Of a stretch of DNA of 64,000 bases, positions 26,703 to 35,005 are shown piece after piece. The stretch comes from VXRJ01 sp965262555. GTDB taxonomy: Bacteria; Acidobacteriota; Vicinamibacteria; Vicinamibacterales; UBA8438. The notes beneath the pieces were generated by a model that saw nothing but the letters and a program-made list of their open reading frames with translations, ran no database searches and was not told the origin of the DNA. A program made the translations under genes and the position numbers. How positions within the stretch are numbered: the first letter of the stretch is position 1; each line of letters starts with the position of its first letter. The stretch lies in the NCBI GenBank assembly GCA_965262555.1, contig OZ253543.1, positions 3,224,001-3,288,000 of the forward strand. Reading direction: 5' to 3'.

Positions 26703-28817
26703 TTACTTGGCGAGCGGGTCGGGCCTGAACTGGAACTTGGCGACCTTGGCGTTCTGCCCCTTGCCGCCCATTGGTCCTTCACCGCCCTCCAGGTGCCACA
26801 CCGCATAGCTCATCACCGTTGACCACAGCGCGCGCCCCTTCCACCCGGCATCAGCATCATCGATTCGTCCGTGCGCCTGCCGCGTGTAGAAGCCCCTCGG
26901 GTACGGCACCCGCAACGTCACGAACTCGCCGGTCTCGGGCCGCAGGGCCAGTAACGCGTCGGAATTGTCCGGGTAGGTGACGACGGTGTCACGACCAAGC
27001 CCCGCCGTGTCGTGCTGGTCGACCATGATGAGATAGTTGAGATCGGCATGATACGGCGTGCCCTCGAACGTCGGCAGATCGGTCTTCCGATACAGCGTCC
27101 ACCCTTCCTCGCAGTGGGCGCCTGTCGCATTCGGCCCATTGAGGGTGGAGCAGTTGCTGCGGTCGAAGCTGGAGATGTGATCACTGCCGCGCCAGTTCTG
27201 CCAGGCGACGCCCTGGCTGTCCACCTTGACACCGCCGGCCCAGCCTGTGATCGGCGGTTGGGCATCGGCTGGAGGCACGTACACCTCGGCCTTGCACGTC
27301 TCGGGCGGGTTGTCGCCCCGATCGATCCGCACGAGGTTGTTGCGGTTGGCCCCAATGCCGGAACACCACACGCTCCCGTCCGTCGGGCTGGCACTGACCT
27401 CGTAGCAGCCGAACTCGATGCGGTGGTCCCGCGTCGGGTCGATCGACTCGTCGGGCTCTGTCCACGGCTTGGTGATCCGGCCGTCGCCGTTCGTGTCCAG
27501 CACCGCGGGACACCAGCCCTGTGCGGCTTGCTCGTCCATCGTCTCGTCATAGATGGCCATGCTGACCCAGCCGACGAGATCGGTCTGACCCGTGTAGAGG
27601 GGGTTGTCCGGGTCGGTTCCAAACTCGTTATGATCGGCCCGGAAACAGGTGTCGATGAGCGTCATCTGATCCGCGGCGGGATCGTAGACGGCGATGTGCT
27701 TGCTGCTGCTCCGGATGGGGAAGTACTGCGCAAACTTGTTGTCTGACCCCTCCAGACACCAGGCCGGCTGATTCTCGGCAGATCGAATGGTCGCCGCCAC
27801 ATACACCCGTCCTTGCTCGTCCATCGCCCCGCTCCGTGGTGCTGCTGGCCCGCCCGCGATGTTCTCGTCGCCCCAGTACGGCGAGGTGACCGATCGAGGT
27901 CGGGGCAGATCGACGTCACGCGTGGGAATGTCAACCTCACCGGTCGTGTGCTGGACCGGATCCATCCAGATGATGGTGTCATGCGTCCGGTCCGGCCCAT
28001 AGATTCGACCGTTCGCGTTGACCGTCGGCTGCCGTCGATCGGTGGCCGCATGGGTGTGAGTGAAGCTCACCGGAGTCCCCCAGTCCCAGAGCGACACGAC
28101 CAGGTTACGCTCCACGCCGGTCGGGCGGGGTGGTGCCTGCTCCGGGAACGCGCCGGCCGCGACCCGGTCGGTCCACCGCGAAAATGCGGCCCGCTGCTCA
28201 CCCAGTCGCCGAAACGTGTTGGCCATGCCCGGTCCGCTTGGGCCCACCGTGACCCGGGTATCCCAGGCTTCGAGGCTGGAGGCAAACGTCCCGTGAACCG
28301 CGGGGATCTCCCGAGTGGCCAGATTTCCGATCTGGTGGCACTGCAAACAGCTCTTGATGATCGCAGTGGCCTCCGCGGTCGAGTGTTCGCCGCTCGGGAT
28401 GTCCATGAGCGAGAGCCAATAGTTTGCCGGGTACAGCGTGGCGGCTTCCCGCGCGCTGGGTGCGGGCACAGCGCGTAGGGCCAGGTGCTGTCCGGGCCGG
28501 GCATCCGCGCGGGGCGAATCTACCAGCCCATAGCCCCGTACAAACACCTCGTACTCCGCCTCGGGCAGATCAGGGATGAGGTAGCGTCCCTCATCGTCGG
28601 TCACAACGATGCGGATCAACCGGGTCGGAAGGTCCATCGTCTCCGCCACGACCCACACGCCCGCCTCCGGACCGTTGGGGCCCGTCACGACACCCGCAAT
28701 GTCGTCGGCGTCAATCTCTATTTCAGCCTCCTGTTCCGCGCTGACGAACGTCAGCGAGACGGCGACCATGGCTGCCACGGACACGAGTCCCAGGCGTTGA
28801 CCGAATAGCTTTGACAT
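26703..28817 (-). CDS. secreted beta-propeller protein with regulatory domain and one haem motif, copy 2
   Basis: 704 residues with the same plan as the downstream gene: signal peptide (GLVSVAAMVAVSLTFVSAEQ), regulatory domain about 38-118 (VWVVAETMDLPTRLIRIVVT), haem motif CLQCH at 157-161, and propeller blades (VAVYDPAADQMTLIDTCFRA by position, LLALRPETGEFVTL). The C-termini are almost the same (VKFQVRPDPLAR against AKFQFRPDPLAK), which shows a fairly recent duplication. ATG 28817 is preceded by AAGGAGG with seven-base spacing. Residues ahead of it are not part of the protein. Genes lie 270 bases apart, so each may have its own promoter. Confidence 0.82.
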   Translation of the reverse strand: MSKLFGQRLGLVSVAAMVAVSLTFVSAEQEAEIEIDADDIAGVVTGPNGPEAGVWVVAETMDLPTRLIRIVVTDDEGRYLIPDLPEAEYEVFVRGYGLVDSPRADARPGQHLALRAVPAPSAREAATLYPANYWLSLMDIPSGEHSTAEATAIIKSCLQCHQIGNLATREIPAVHGTFASSLEAWDTRVTVGPSGPGMANTFRRLGEQRAAFSRWTDRVAAGAFPEQAPPRPTGVERNLVVSLWDWGTPVSFTHTHAATDRRQPTVNANGRIYGPDRTHDTIIWMDPVQHTTGEVDIPTRDVDLPRPRSVTSPYWGDENIAGGPAAPRSGAMDEQGRVYVAATIRSAENQPAWCLEGSDNKFAQYFPIRSSSKHIAVYDPAADQMTLIDTCFRADHNEFGTDPDNPLYTGQTDLVGWVSMAIYDETMDEQAAQGWCPAVLDTNGDGRITKPWTEPDESIDPTRDHRIEFGCYEVSASPTDGSVWCSGIGANRNNLVRIDRGDNPPETCKAEVYVPPADAQPPITGWAGGVKVDSQGVAWQNWRGSDHISSFDRSNCSTLNGPNATGAHCEEGWTLYRKTDLPTFEGTPYHADLNYLIMVDQHDTAGLGRDTVVTYPDNSDALLALRPETGEFVTLRVPYPRGFYTRQAHGRIDDADAGWKGRALWSTVMSYAVWHLEGGEGPMGGKGQNAKVAKFQFRPDPLAK

Positions 28818-28934
28818 CAGAACCTCCTTCACCAGCGTGTCTAACGACGTGTCAGACGTATCGTGTTCGCGAAACGGGTTCGGCGCCTCGTCCCCAGACA
28901 ATCTGCTTCAGTAGAGCACTCCTGACCCATTGGG

Positions 28935-30197
28935 TCACCTGAGATCGGCGAAGAAGGTCCGGATGTCGCCGAGCCACAGCTCCGGCGCCTCGAGGGCCGG
29001 AAAATGCCCGCCGCGCGGCATGTCCGTCGAGTGGACCACGTTGTACCTGGATTCAGCCGAGCCCCGCGGCGCTCCACCGGACCCCCGTCCACGCCGATCG
29101 TATCGGGCCGTGAAGCCGGCACACCCCGTCGGCACCTCGACTCGCCCTTCATCCAGTGATGGCAGGAATCCCTCGAAGAACGTACCCAAGAGAGTCCCCT
29201 CGGGATGCCGACTCTCGTAGTACAAACGCGTCGACGACGGCCCGCTGTTGGTCACCCAATAGAACATGACATTCGTGAGCAGTTGATCCTTGGTGTAGAC
29301 CTGCTCGATATCGCCGTCGTGGTCACTCCACCCGTGATACTTCTCCACGATCCAGGAGGCCAATCCCACGGGTGAATCGCTCAGGCCGTACCCGAGTGTT
29401 TGCGGCTTGGTGCTCTGCATCTCACTGTACCCGCCCGTGTCCGACGGCAGGCGCGGGGCGGGTGCCGCTCCGGGGGAGGGGCGGGCGCCGCCAATGCACC
29501 CCGTGAGGTGGAGACCCGCCAGGTGGCGCGCGTCCTTGAGCGCCAGCCACGTGCCGACCGAGATACCCCAATCCGACGCGTGGACGCCGTAGCGTTCGTA
29601 CCCCAGACGGTCCATGAGCTGGACCCACAGGGTCGACATCCGCTCGGGGCCCCACCCCGGGTCGCGCGGCTTGTCGGAGAACCCGTAGCCAGGCATGGCC
29701 GGCACGACCACATGAAAGGCCTGGTCAGCCGACCCGCCGAACGCAGCCGGATCCGTGAGCGGCTCGATCACCCGGCTGTACTCGTCGATCGAGCTGGGCC
29801 AGCCGTTGAGCAACAACAGCGGGAGCGCCTCCGGATGGGGAGACCGCTGGTGAATGAAATGGATGTCAAGCCCGTCGATGGTCGTCTTGAACTGGTCGAG
29901 CTGATTGAGGCGTTGTTCCTCCGTACGCCAGTCGTACTCGTGACGCCAATAGTCGACGAGCTCCTGGATGTAGCTCAGGTTCGCGCCGTACTCCCACCCG
30001 GCATCCGTGATCTCGTCTGGGAACCGCACCTCCGCGAGGCGCTCCTCAAGATCGGTGAGCACTGCGTCGGGGACCTGGATCGAGAACGGTACGACGGCAG
30101 AAGGCTGGGCTGACGCTGACACAGTCATCCCTGCGTGTGCCGAAACGAGGAGCGCGAGCATGGCTACCCGTGGTGCCACCTGTGTCATGGGGATCAT
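28935..30197 (-). CDS. secreted epoxide-hydrolase-like alpha/beta hydrolase
   Basis: 420 residues. A signal peptide (VAMLALLVSAHAGMTVSASA) precedes an epoxide-hydrolase N-terminal domain (FSIQVPDAVLTDLEERLAEV) and the alpha/beta core: LLLNGWPSS oxyanion loop, nucleophile D209 in ASDWGISVG, YYESRH tyrosine region and GGHFPALEAPE histidine. Soluble microsomal-type epoxide hydrolases have this order. Export makes it unusual. It should open epoxides or act on esters in the periplasm. No good ribosome site is seen for 30197 or 30188. It follows the haem-propeller genes and might process an oxidised product of that region, which is inference. Confidence 0.82.
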   Translation of the reverse strand: MIPMTQVAPRVAMLALLVSAHAGMTVSASAQPSAVVPFSIQVPDAVLTDLEERLAEVRFPDEITDAGWEYGANLSYIQELVDYWRHEYDWRTEEQRLNQLDQFKTTIDGLDIHFIHQRSPHPEALPLLLLNGWPSSIDEYSRVIEPLTDPAAFGGSADQAFHVVVPAMPGYGFSDKPRDPGWGPERMSTLWVQLMDRLGYERYGVHASDWGISVGTWLALKDARHLAGLHLTGCIGGARPSPGAAPAPRLPSDTGGYSEMQSTKPQTLGYGLSDSPVGLASWIVEKYHGWSDHDGDIEQVYTKDQLLTNVMFYWVTNSGPSSTRLYYESRHPEGTLLGTFFEGFLPSLDEGRVEVPTGCAGFTARYDRRGRGSGGAPRGSAESRYNVVHSTDMPRGGHFPALEAPELWLGDIRTFFADLR

Positions 30198-30269
30198 TTC
30201 AGCAAGCCTATCATCAACCGGGAAGGTCGCCGCCAACTCCTGGGGGTGGAGCTCTCGTACCCTCGAAAA

Positions 30270-30839
30270 ATGGCTCCCCTAATGTCCCGGTCTACTAACC
30301 GCCGGTCCAGGCTCACGGAGCCAGAGATCTGGTTCAGGATCGTGCATACCACGCCTGAACTCAGGGACTTGAGGCAGGAGGCCACGGACCGCGCACAAAC
30401 GGTCGAGATCGCCCTGGGACCCAAGGGGACTTTCGCAAATGGCAACATCGGCACCCTGACGCGCCGGGTGCCCGCCGACAGGGTGGTCAGTGCCGTCCCG
30501 CCCTGGCGCGGCAACCCGAAGCGGCCGGAGGAGCCCAGGACACCCCGGGTGGCTGAGCTACTGCGCAAGGCCATCGAGTGGCGGCCGCTGCTCGCGTCCG
30601 GTGCGGTATCCAACCAGGCGGCCCTCGCCCGCCGCGAGGGCCTCACCAGGGCCAGGGTGACCCAAATTCTGGCGCTGCTTCGCCTCGCGCCCGAGATCCA
30701 GCACCATATCCTGTCGATGCCCGACATGGTTGGCAGGCCCTCGATCACCGAGCGCGCCCTACGGCGTGTCACCCAGCTGGAACAACTGGGAGCACAACGT
30801 CAGGCATTCCAACAACTGGTCGGCCAGCACTCAGCTTAG
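30270..30839 (+). CDS. resolvase-associated helix-turn-helix protein
   Basis: 189 residues. The C-terminal half is a helix-turn-helix of the type that accompanies serine recombinases: VAELLRKAIEWRPLLASGAV, ARREGLTRARVTQILALLRL and APEIQHHILSMP. These proteins are usually encoded next to a resolvase, but none is present here, so the gene may be a leftover of a larger element. The N-terminal part is basic and poorly conserved. A second, broken copy of the same HTH lies on the other strand at about 33.7 kb. Two Met starts (30270, 30282) are possible. Confidence 0.6.
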   Translation: MAPLMSRSTNRRSRLTEPEIWFRIVHTTPELRDLRQEATDRAQTVEIALGPKGTFANGNIGTLTRRVPADRVVSAVPPWRGNPKRPEEPRTPRVAELLRKAIEWRPLLASGAVSNQAALARREGLTRARVTQILALLRLAPEIQHHILSMPDMVGRPSITERALRRVTQLEQLGAQRQAFQQLVGQHSA

Positions 30840-30977
30840 CGGCAAGCGCACATTCCACGAAGAGCCAGAGAAGTCGTCGTCCCGGCAAGCGGGACGCGCT
30901 GGCCCTTGTCACACCTTGCTCCCGATTGAGCTGGTTCAGCCGGTCGGGGGAGTCTATGGGCAGCCCGTGACCTTCGG

Positions 30978-31395
30978 TCACACGGTGTTGATGGTAATAC
31001 GGCGTGCCAAGGCGGTGAAGTCCGCGGGATTCCGCGTATACAGCGGCAGTGCATGAGCCAGCGCCGTCGCGCCGATGAGCAGATCGGCGAAGCGGCGGCG
31101 GCTGGGACGACCGCTCCCTTCAGCGTGGCGTAGATGCGCCCGTACGCCCGCGCGGCCTCCACATCAGGCGGCAGTGGATCCCGGCGCGAGGCCGCGCGAT
31201 GCAAACGGTCCTGCCGGCGGCCCCCTCGTCCTCGTCGTTGGTGGCATGGGGCCCTGCCGCGAGCTCCGCGAGGGTGATGGTCGAGATCGCAGGTTCGTCC
31301 GGGAGAAGGGGCTGTCGATCAGGACAGACGTATCCAGCAGGCCACGAGACTCGTCGGGGGGGCACTGAGCGAGACAATCGGTCAGACATCGATGC
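30978..31395 (-). pseudogene. vapC: vapC-type PIN-domain toxin, broken by frameshifts
   Basis: The DNA encodes recognisable pieces of a VapC RNase in different frames: SRGLLDTSVLIDS at the N-end, ISTITLAELAAGP, DVEAARAYGRIYATLKGA, and RRRFADLLIGATALAHALPL then YTRNPADFTALARR to the stop. At least two frameshifts separate them, so no active toxin is made. It follows directly on the broken antitoxin gene, as expected for a phd-vapC or vapBC operon. Confidence 0.75.
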
Positions 31396-31615
31396 TCTGA
31401 TCGACGAGCGCATCAAGGTCGGTGCGGAACCGGCCAGCATCGATCCGGGGCGCGGTTGCGCGCCGCCTGCGTGATGGCGCCGCGGGGGACGAACCGGCGT
31501 GGGGAAATCGGTCTCAGTTCGGCCAGCCGTTACGGGTCACGATCAGGCTTTGGCCAGCCTGGACCTGGACGTCCCGCAGAATGGCCGCGGATTCGTTGCG
31601 CAGCTAGCGCTGGGT
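31382..31615 (-). pseudogene. Phd/YefM-type antitoxin, broken
   Basis: Reading frames encode LRNESAAILRDVQVQAGQSL then IVTRNGWPN followed by a stop, and in the next frame ELRPISPRRFVPRGAI and RIDAGRFRTDLDALVDQSID before a proper stop. Together these form the body of a prevent-host-death antitoxin. One frameshift, and a stop codon just ahead of the first piece, destroy it. It lies directly upstream of the VapC remnant. Confidence 0.7.
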
Positions 31616-31821
31616 ACTGCGACGCAATCTAGCAGAGTAGCAGATGTATCGCAATGTAGCTAGTCCGTAGCTGCTGCGTTGGATTCAGTTTAGAAGTGTT
31701 TCACCAAACACACGTTTGTTGGACCGCTGAACTGGCTCGGTGCTCCCAGACGGACAGGTACGCTTCCCCCGGTGCCGGACCATAGAATGTTGGACTTTCG
31801 GGCGCTCTGGAAGGAGTCGCC

Positions 31822-31950
31822 ATGCGGAAGTCCCGGTTCATAGAGAGCCAGATCGTTGGCATCCTGAAGGAAGGCGAGGCGGGGGTCCCGATCGCCGATC
31901 TGGCGCGTGTCACAACGCGCTCAGAGTCCAACTATGCGTGGTCCACTTGA
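31822..31950 (+). pseudogene. IS3-family (IS407 type) orfA fragment
   Basis: The 42-codon frame begins MRKSRFIESQIVGILKEGEA then GVPIADLAR, which is the N-terminal HTH of IS3-group OrfA proteins. After that the sequence departs from the family and stops. A ribosome site AAGGAG lies upstream. No OrfB is present, so this is the truncated left end of an insertion sequence. Confidence 0.7.
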
Positions 31951-32089
31951 CGGGGAAGCCTTCCGCGAGACGACGCCGTCGAAGAAGAAAGCCGCGTAAG
32001 TAATCGGGGAGCCGTGGTGAGTTTCAACTAACGAATAGGCTTTATTCCGCAGGGGGGAGCACTTGTACATCCATTTGACGCACGCAACA

Positions 32090-32386
32090 CTAATTAGCTG
32101 ATCCACGGCTCTCGACGTACGCCAGCGTCACGGCGCACGCCAAGAAGAAGAAAATGACAACCGCGAGGTCGTTGGCTAGGCTGGATTTCCTCATCGACGG
32201 TTGGGGACCGTCCCACCGGAACCACGAGCCCAATCGAACCGTGATGTGCCTACCAGCCCACGCAAAGAGGCTTTCGGTGCGATGCAAGATGACGACGAGT
32301 ATTATGAGGAGTATGTTGCCTCGTCCGGCGAACGTGGAGCCTTCCGACGCCACCACAGCCAACAACCAGTCCTTCAGTAGATCCAC
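32090..32386 (-). CDS. small membrane protein of the unknown three-gene module
   Basis: 98 residues with two hydrophobic stretches (RGNILLIILVVIL and ANDLAVVIFFFLACAVTLAY) and a basic loop between. No family is recognised. The GTG start shares its first base with the stop of the upstream membrane gene (TAGTG). The start codon and first 34 bases are one arm of an inverted repeat whose other arm is at 32703-32736. It is the last gene of a leftward group. Confidence 0.5.
   Translation of the reverse strand: MDLLKDWLLAVVASEGSTFAGRGNILLIILVVILHRTESLFAWAGRHITVRLGSWFRWDGPQPSMRKSSLANDLAVVIFFFLACAVTLAYVESRGSAN
32353..32386. repeat. inverted repeat arm, left
   Basis: 34 bases whose reverse complement matches 32703-32736 with one mismatch (GTGGATCTACTGAAGGACTG at the outer part). 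The two arms enclose 316 bp holding exactly one small membrane gene. Confidence 0.9.
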
Positions 32387-32697
32387 TACTTCACTGTGAA
32401 CTCGACCGCTGCAACGATCGCTGTGACAGCCAAGCCGAAGAAGGCAATTATTGCAGTAATCGACAATCGAGGGCTGAGCAAAAAGTCACCCGATTGGAGG
32501 CCATACGCATAGAACGCAGCGACTACGACCAGGCAACCGGTCCATAACGCCGCCACTCCGAAGCCGGCCATCAGCGGCGCGAACGCTCCAGTCGCGAGTG
32601 ACATGAGCAGCAACCCGGACAGCATCAGCACGAGGAACAGACGTGTGGCTTGACGCAGGAGACCGAAGTCAAAGCTGTAGAATCTCACAAGCAACAC
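32386..32697 (-). CDS. small membrane protein enclosed by the inverted repeat
   Basis: 103 residues from the GTG at 32697, with three hydrophobic helices (ATRLFLVLMLSGLLLMSLAT, GFGVAALWTGCLVVVAAFYA, LSITAIIAFFGLAVTAIVAA). A longer reading from 32862 translates through the repeat arm and is proline/serine-rich noise. The short form fits exactly between the two inverted repeat arms. No family is recognised. It overlaps the next gene by one base, so the pair is coupled. Confidence 0.5.
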   Translation of the reverse strand: MLLVRFYSFDFGLLRQATRLFLVLMLSGLLLMSLATGAFAPLMAGFGVAALWTGCLVVVAAFYAYGLQSGDFLLSPRLSITAIIAFFGLAVTAIVAAVEFTVK

Positions 32698-32702
32698 TGA
32701 AT

Positions 32703-32736
32703 GTGGATCTACTGAAGGACTGGTTGTTGACTGTGG
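32703..32736. repeat. inverted repeat arm, right
   Basis: Partner of 32353-32386, same 34 bases in opposite orientation with one mismatch. It lies just upstream of the GTG start of the enclosed gene. Confidence 0.9.
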
Positions 32737-32882
32737 ATCATGCGACACCAGATCGCGCAAGCTCAGGTCGTTCCAGTGGTCACCGCGAGGCCAGGGAGGA
32801 CAATACCCCCACGTGCCGCGAGGCTGCGTGCTCTGCGGGTGCCACGTCGCCGATGGAATCATGACTCTCCTCTGCTTTCTCC

Positions 32883-33623
32883 TCAGGGTCTGACGTTGGT
32901 AACATTCGAGGCCTGTAGCCAGGATTTCAGGGAGGCCATCTTCTTCTCAGCACGGTCGAGCACCTCCCGCAGGTGGCGGATGTCAGCCTCCTGAAGTCCA
33001 ACATGCAGCTCCCGACGGTCGTGGCACTGGTACTGGATGATCAGTGTGTACGTCAGCACTGAATGCGTTGGAGGCTGGTCGTCAGTCTGAAACAAAGGGC
33101 GCATGCTCACGACGACGTCCGTGGACAGGAAGAGATTAGGTTGCGACTCCGCCAGCGTAATGGCGCGAAGCGCCATGGAGATCGGTGCGATATCAAGCAA
33201 CGAGCGAAGACGATCAGCAAAGCTCTTGCTCTCCTCCTCAGCGAGATCCATCGCGGATACGATGGTGTCTGGGAATACATCACGCGCCAATCCTGACCCG
33301 AACAGAGCCATATACAGAGACCCGAGAGCCTGGGCTAGGCGATCCGCATTCACGTCCACGCCCTTCAGTGCTCCACGGATCGCTGCCGCCATCTTCAGCG
33401 GCGTCGTCAGTTGGTCAGCGGGTGTTTCACTTAGAATGGTGACGAGTCGCTGAACCTGCCCACTGCTGAGTTTGCGGATCTCGGTCAGGCCGTGGCGGAC
33501 AGTGTTTGGGAGTTCCTCAATCGCCATTGCGCACCTGTGAGCGTCCTCAACACAAGCCGCCAGCGGCGGCGAATCTCCTTCGCGTACGATTCTTTCCGTT
33601 TCGTGAGGTGACCCCTCACCCAT
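32883..33623 (-). CDS. hypothetical protein, helical, unknown
   Basis: 246 residues, mostly alpha-helical, with no membrane segment and no motif I recognise. It contains IEELPNTVRHGLTEIRKLSS and a C-terminal charged helix (HLREVLDRAEKKMASLKSWL). Starts at 33623 or 33527 (MAIEELPN) are possible, and neither has a strong ribosome site. Reading further upstream would run into an unrelated HTH remnant, so that extension is refused. It heads a leftward group with two small membrane proteins, although a 185-bp gap follows it. Possibly a cytoplasmic effector or sensor of a membrane module. Confidence 0.5.
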   Translation of the reverse strand: MGEGSPHETERIVREGDSPPLAACVEDAHRCAMAIEELPNTVRHGLTEIRKLSSGQVQRLVTILSETPADQLTTPLKMAAAIRGALKGVDVNADRLAQALGSLYMALFGSGLARDVFPDTIVSAMDLAEEESKSFADRLRSLLDIAPISMALRAITLAESQPNLFLSTDVVVSMRPLFQTDDQPPTHSVLTYTLIIQYQCHDRRELHVGLQEADIRHLREVLDRAEKKMASLKSWLQASNVTNVRP

Positions 33624-33659
33624 CAGTAAAATACCACAGCAGATGACTGAAAACACAGA

Positions 33660-33845
33660 GCGCTGGACTGTCTCGCTGGCGTTCCGACTGCCAGCCGTTT
33701 CTGGTCCTGCACCCACCGTCCTGGGCATCGACAGGATGTGGTGCTGGATCGCTGGTGCCAAGCGAAGCAGCCCCAGAATTTCGGTCACCCGGGGCTTGGT
33801 GATGCCCTCGCGGCGGACGGTGGCCGCCTGTTTAGACACCTCGCC
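33660..33845 (-). pseudogene. remnant of a second resolvase-associated HTH gene
   Basis: The frame encodes SKQAATVRREGITKPRVTEI then LGLLRLAPAIQHHILSMP, closely matching the HTH at 30.6 kb (SNQAALARREGLTRARVTQI, LALLRLAPEIQHHILSMP). The upstream half is lost or out of frame with a stop, and the downstream half runs into the unrelated hypothetical gene. The rest of the 380-bp gap between neighbouring genes holds nothing else that I can recognise. Confidence 0.65.
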
Positions 33846-34006
33846 GGACGTGAGTCATGGCCAGTCGCGACCTCCGCCAACTCGTCGAGCGCGGGCACCT
33901 GAGCCCCGACGGGCGTCGGGCCTCCGGTCACACGGTGTTCCCAGACCGGCCGCCCCGCTCGGAACCTCTTCCCGTGCATCCCACCAAGGGATATCATGGT
34001 GTTTTC

Positions 34007-34300
34007 ATGCGGATCATCGCCAAGCGGACATTGCGCACCTTCTGGGAAAGAGAGCCCAGAGCGGAACAACCGCTGAAGTCATGGTACACAATAGCCGCGA
34101 AAGCCGACTGGTCTTCGCCGACGGACGTGAAAACGGCGTATGGAAACATGAGCATCGTCGGCAACGACCGGGTTGTATTCAACATCGGCGGGAACAGGTA
34201 CCGGCTCATCGTCCGGTTCGACTACACGCATCGAATCGGGTTCGTGCGTTTCGTCGGAACACATGCCGAATACGATGCGGTTGATGCATCCAGGATCTAG
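34007..34300 (+). CDS. higB: HigB-family mRNA interferase toxin
   Basis: 97 residues of the HigB/RelE fold: MRIIAKRTLRTFWEREPRAE, LKSWYTIAAKADWSSPTDVK, then NDRVVFNIGGNRYRLIVRFD and GFVRFVGTHAEYD. The final strand with the conserved FVGTHAEYD is diagnostic of this group. It should cleave mRNA at the ribosome. The toxin gene precedes the antitoxin gene by nine bases, the usual higBA order. No clear ribosome site is seen, which may keep toxin synthesis low. Confidence 0.92.
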   Translation: MRIIAKRTLRTFWEREPRAEQPLKSWYTIAAKADWSSPTDVKTAYGNMSIVGNDRVVFNIGGNRYRLIVRFDYTHRIGFVRFVGTHAEYDAVDASRI

Positions 34301-34309
34301 GAGTCTGAC

Positions 34310-34684
34310 ATGAATATAAAACCGATTAAGAGCGAAGCCGACTATGACGAGGTATTAACCGTAATCGACAGCCTGATGGGCGCTCAGCCGGACACGCCCG
34401 AAAGCAACACACTCGAGGTTCTTGTTACCCTTGTCGAGGCTTACGAATCTGGGCACTGGGCGATAGAAGCGCCGGATCCGATCTCGGCCATCGAGCACGT
34501 CATGGAGGCTCGGGGCCTCCGCCAGAAAGACTTCGCAGCGCTGATTGGCTCCCAGCCGCGCGCTTCGGAAGTGCTCAACCGACAGCGCCCGCTGACTCTC
34601 CCGATGATTCGAGCCCTATCGATCGAATGGAATCTTCCGGCCGATGTACTTGTACGCGAGTATGACCTTTCGGCCACCACATAA
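34310..34684 (+). CDS. higA: HigA antitoxin, XRE HTH
   Basis: 124 residues. The N-terminal helices (IKSEADYDEVLTVIDSLMGA) and the C-terminal HTH (VMEARGLRQKDFAALIGSQP then ASEVLNRQRPLTLPMIRAL) match HigA. It should bind HigB and repress the shared operon. TAGGAG lies just upstream of the ATG, a stronger site than that of the toxin, in line with surplus antitoxin. The next 320 bases before the restriction operon hold no gene I can support. Confidence 0.93.
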   Translation: MNIKPIKSEADYDEVLTVIDSLMGAQPDTPESNTLEVLVTLVEAYESGHWAIEAPDPISAIEHVMEARGLRQKDFAALIGSQPRASEVLNRQRPLTLPMIRALSIEWNLPADVLVREYDLSATT

Positions 34685-35005
34685 CGCATAGGAACCAAAC
34701 ACCACCTAGCATGCAGGAATTTATTCGCTTTTTGAATCAGGGCTTCGGTTGGAACGATTGTCGGGACGGGACGAGCGGCACTGGCCGTGTTCTTGTACTG
34801 GCGCTCTCGCATTCCCGGCATCATTGCCTTTCGCGCCCATCCCCATCCCCATCGCCTCGCCCGCCCTGCACGCAACGCCGCAGTAGACTCACCCGTTAAA
34901 CAAAGACGAAATGTTCAACCTGTCAACGACTCACCGCGCCCGCTGCCGGTGCGTTCTCGGCGACTTGGATCACGCGGATCGGCGCGTAACTGTTCCATCC
35001 GTCGC

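Noticed and set aside
24192..28817. true virginiamycin B lyase (antibiotic resistance)
   Set aside because: The propeller resembles that family, but export, a haem motif and a regulatory domain argue for another function.
33624..33839. N-terminal HTH extension of the unknown helical protein
   Set aside because: It is a remnant of a resolvase-associated HTH that happens to be in frame. The HTH and the rest have no joint family.
34685..35005. gene between higA and hsdM
   Set aside because: Short frames on both strands are low-complexity and match nothing. Left as non-coding.
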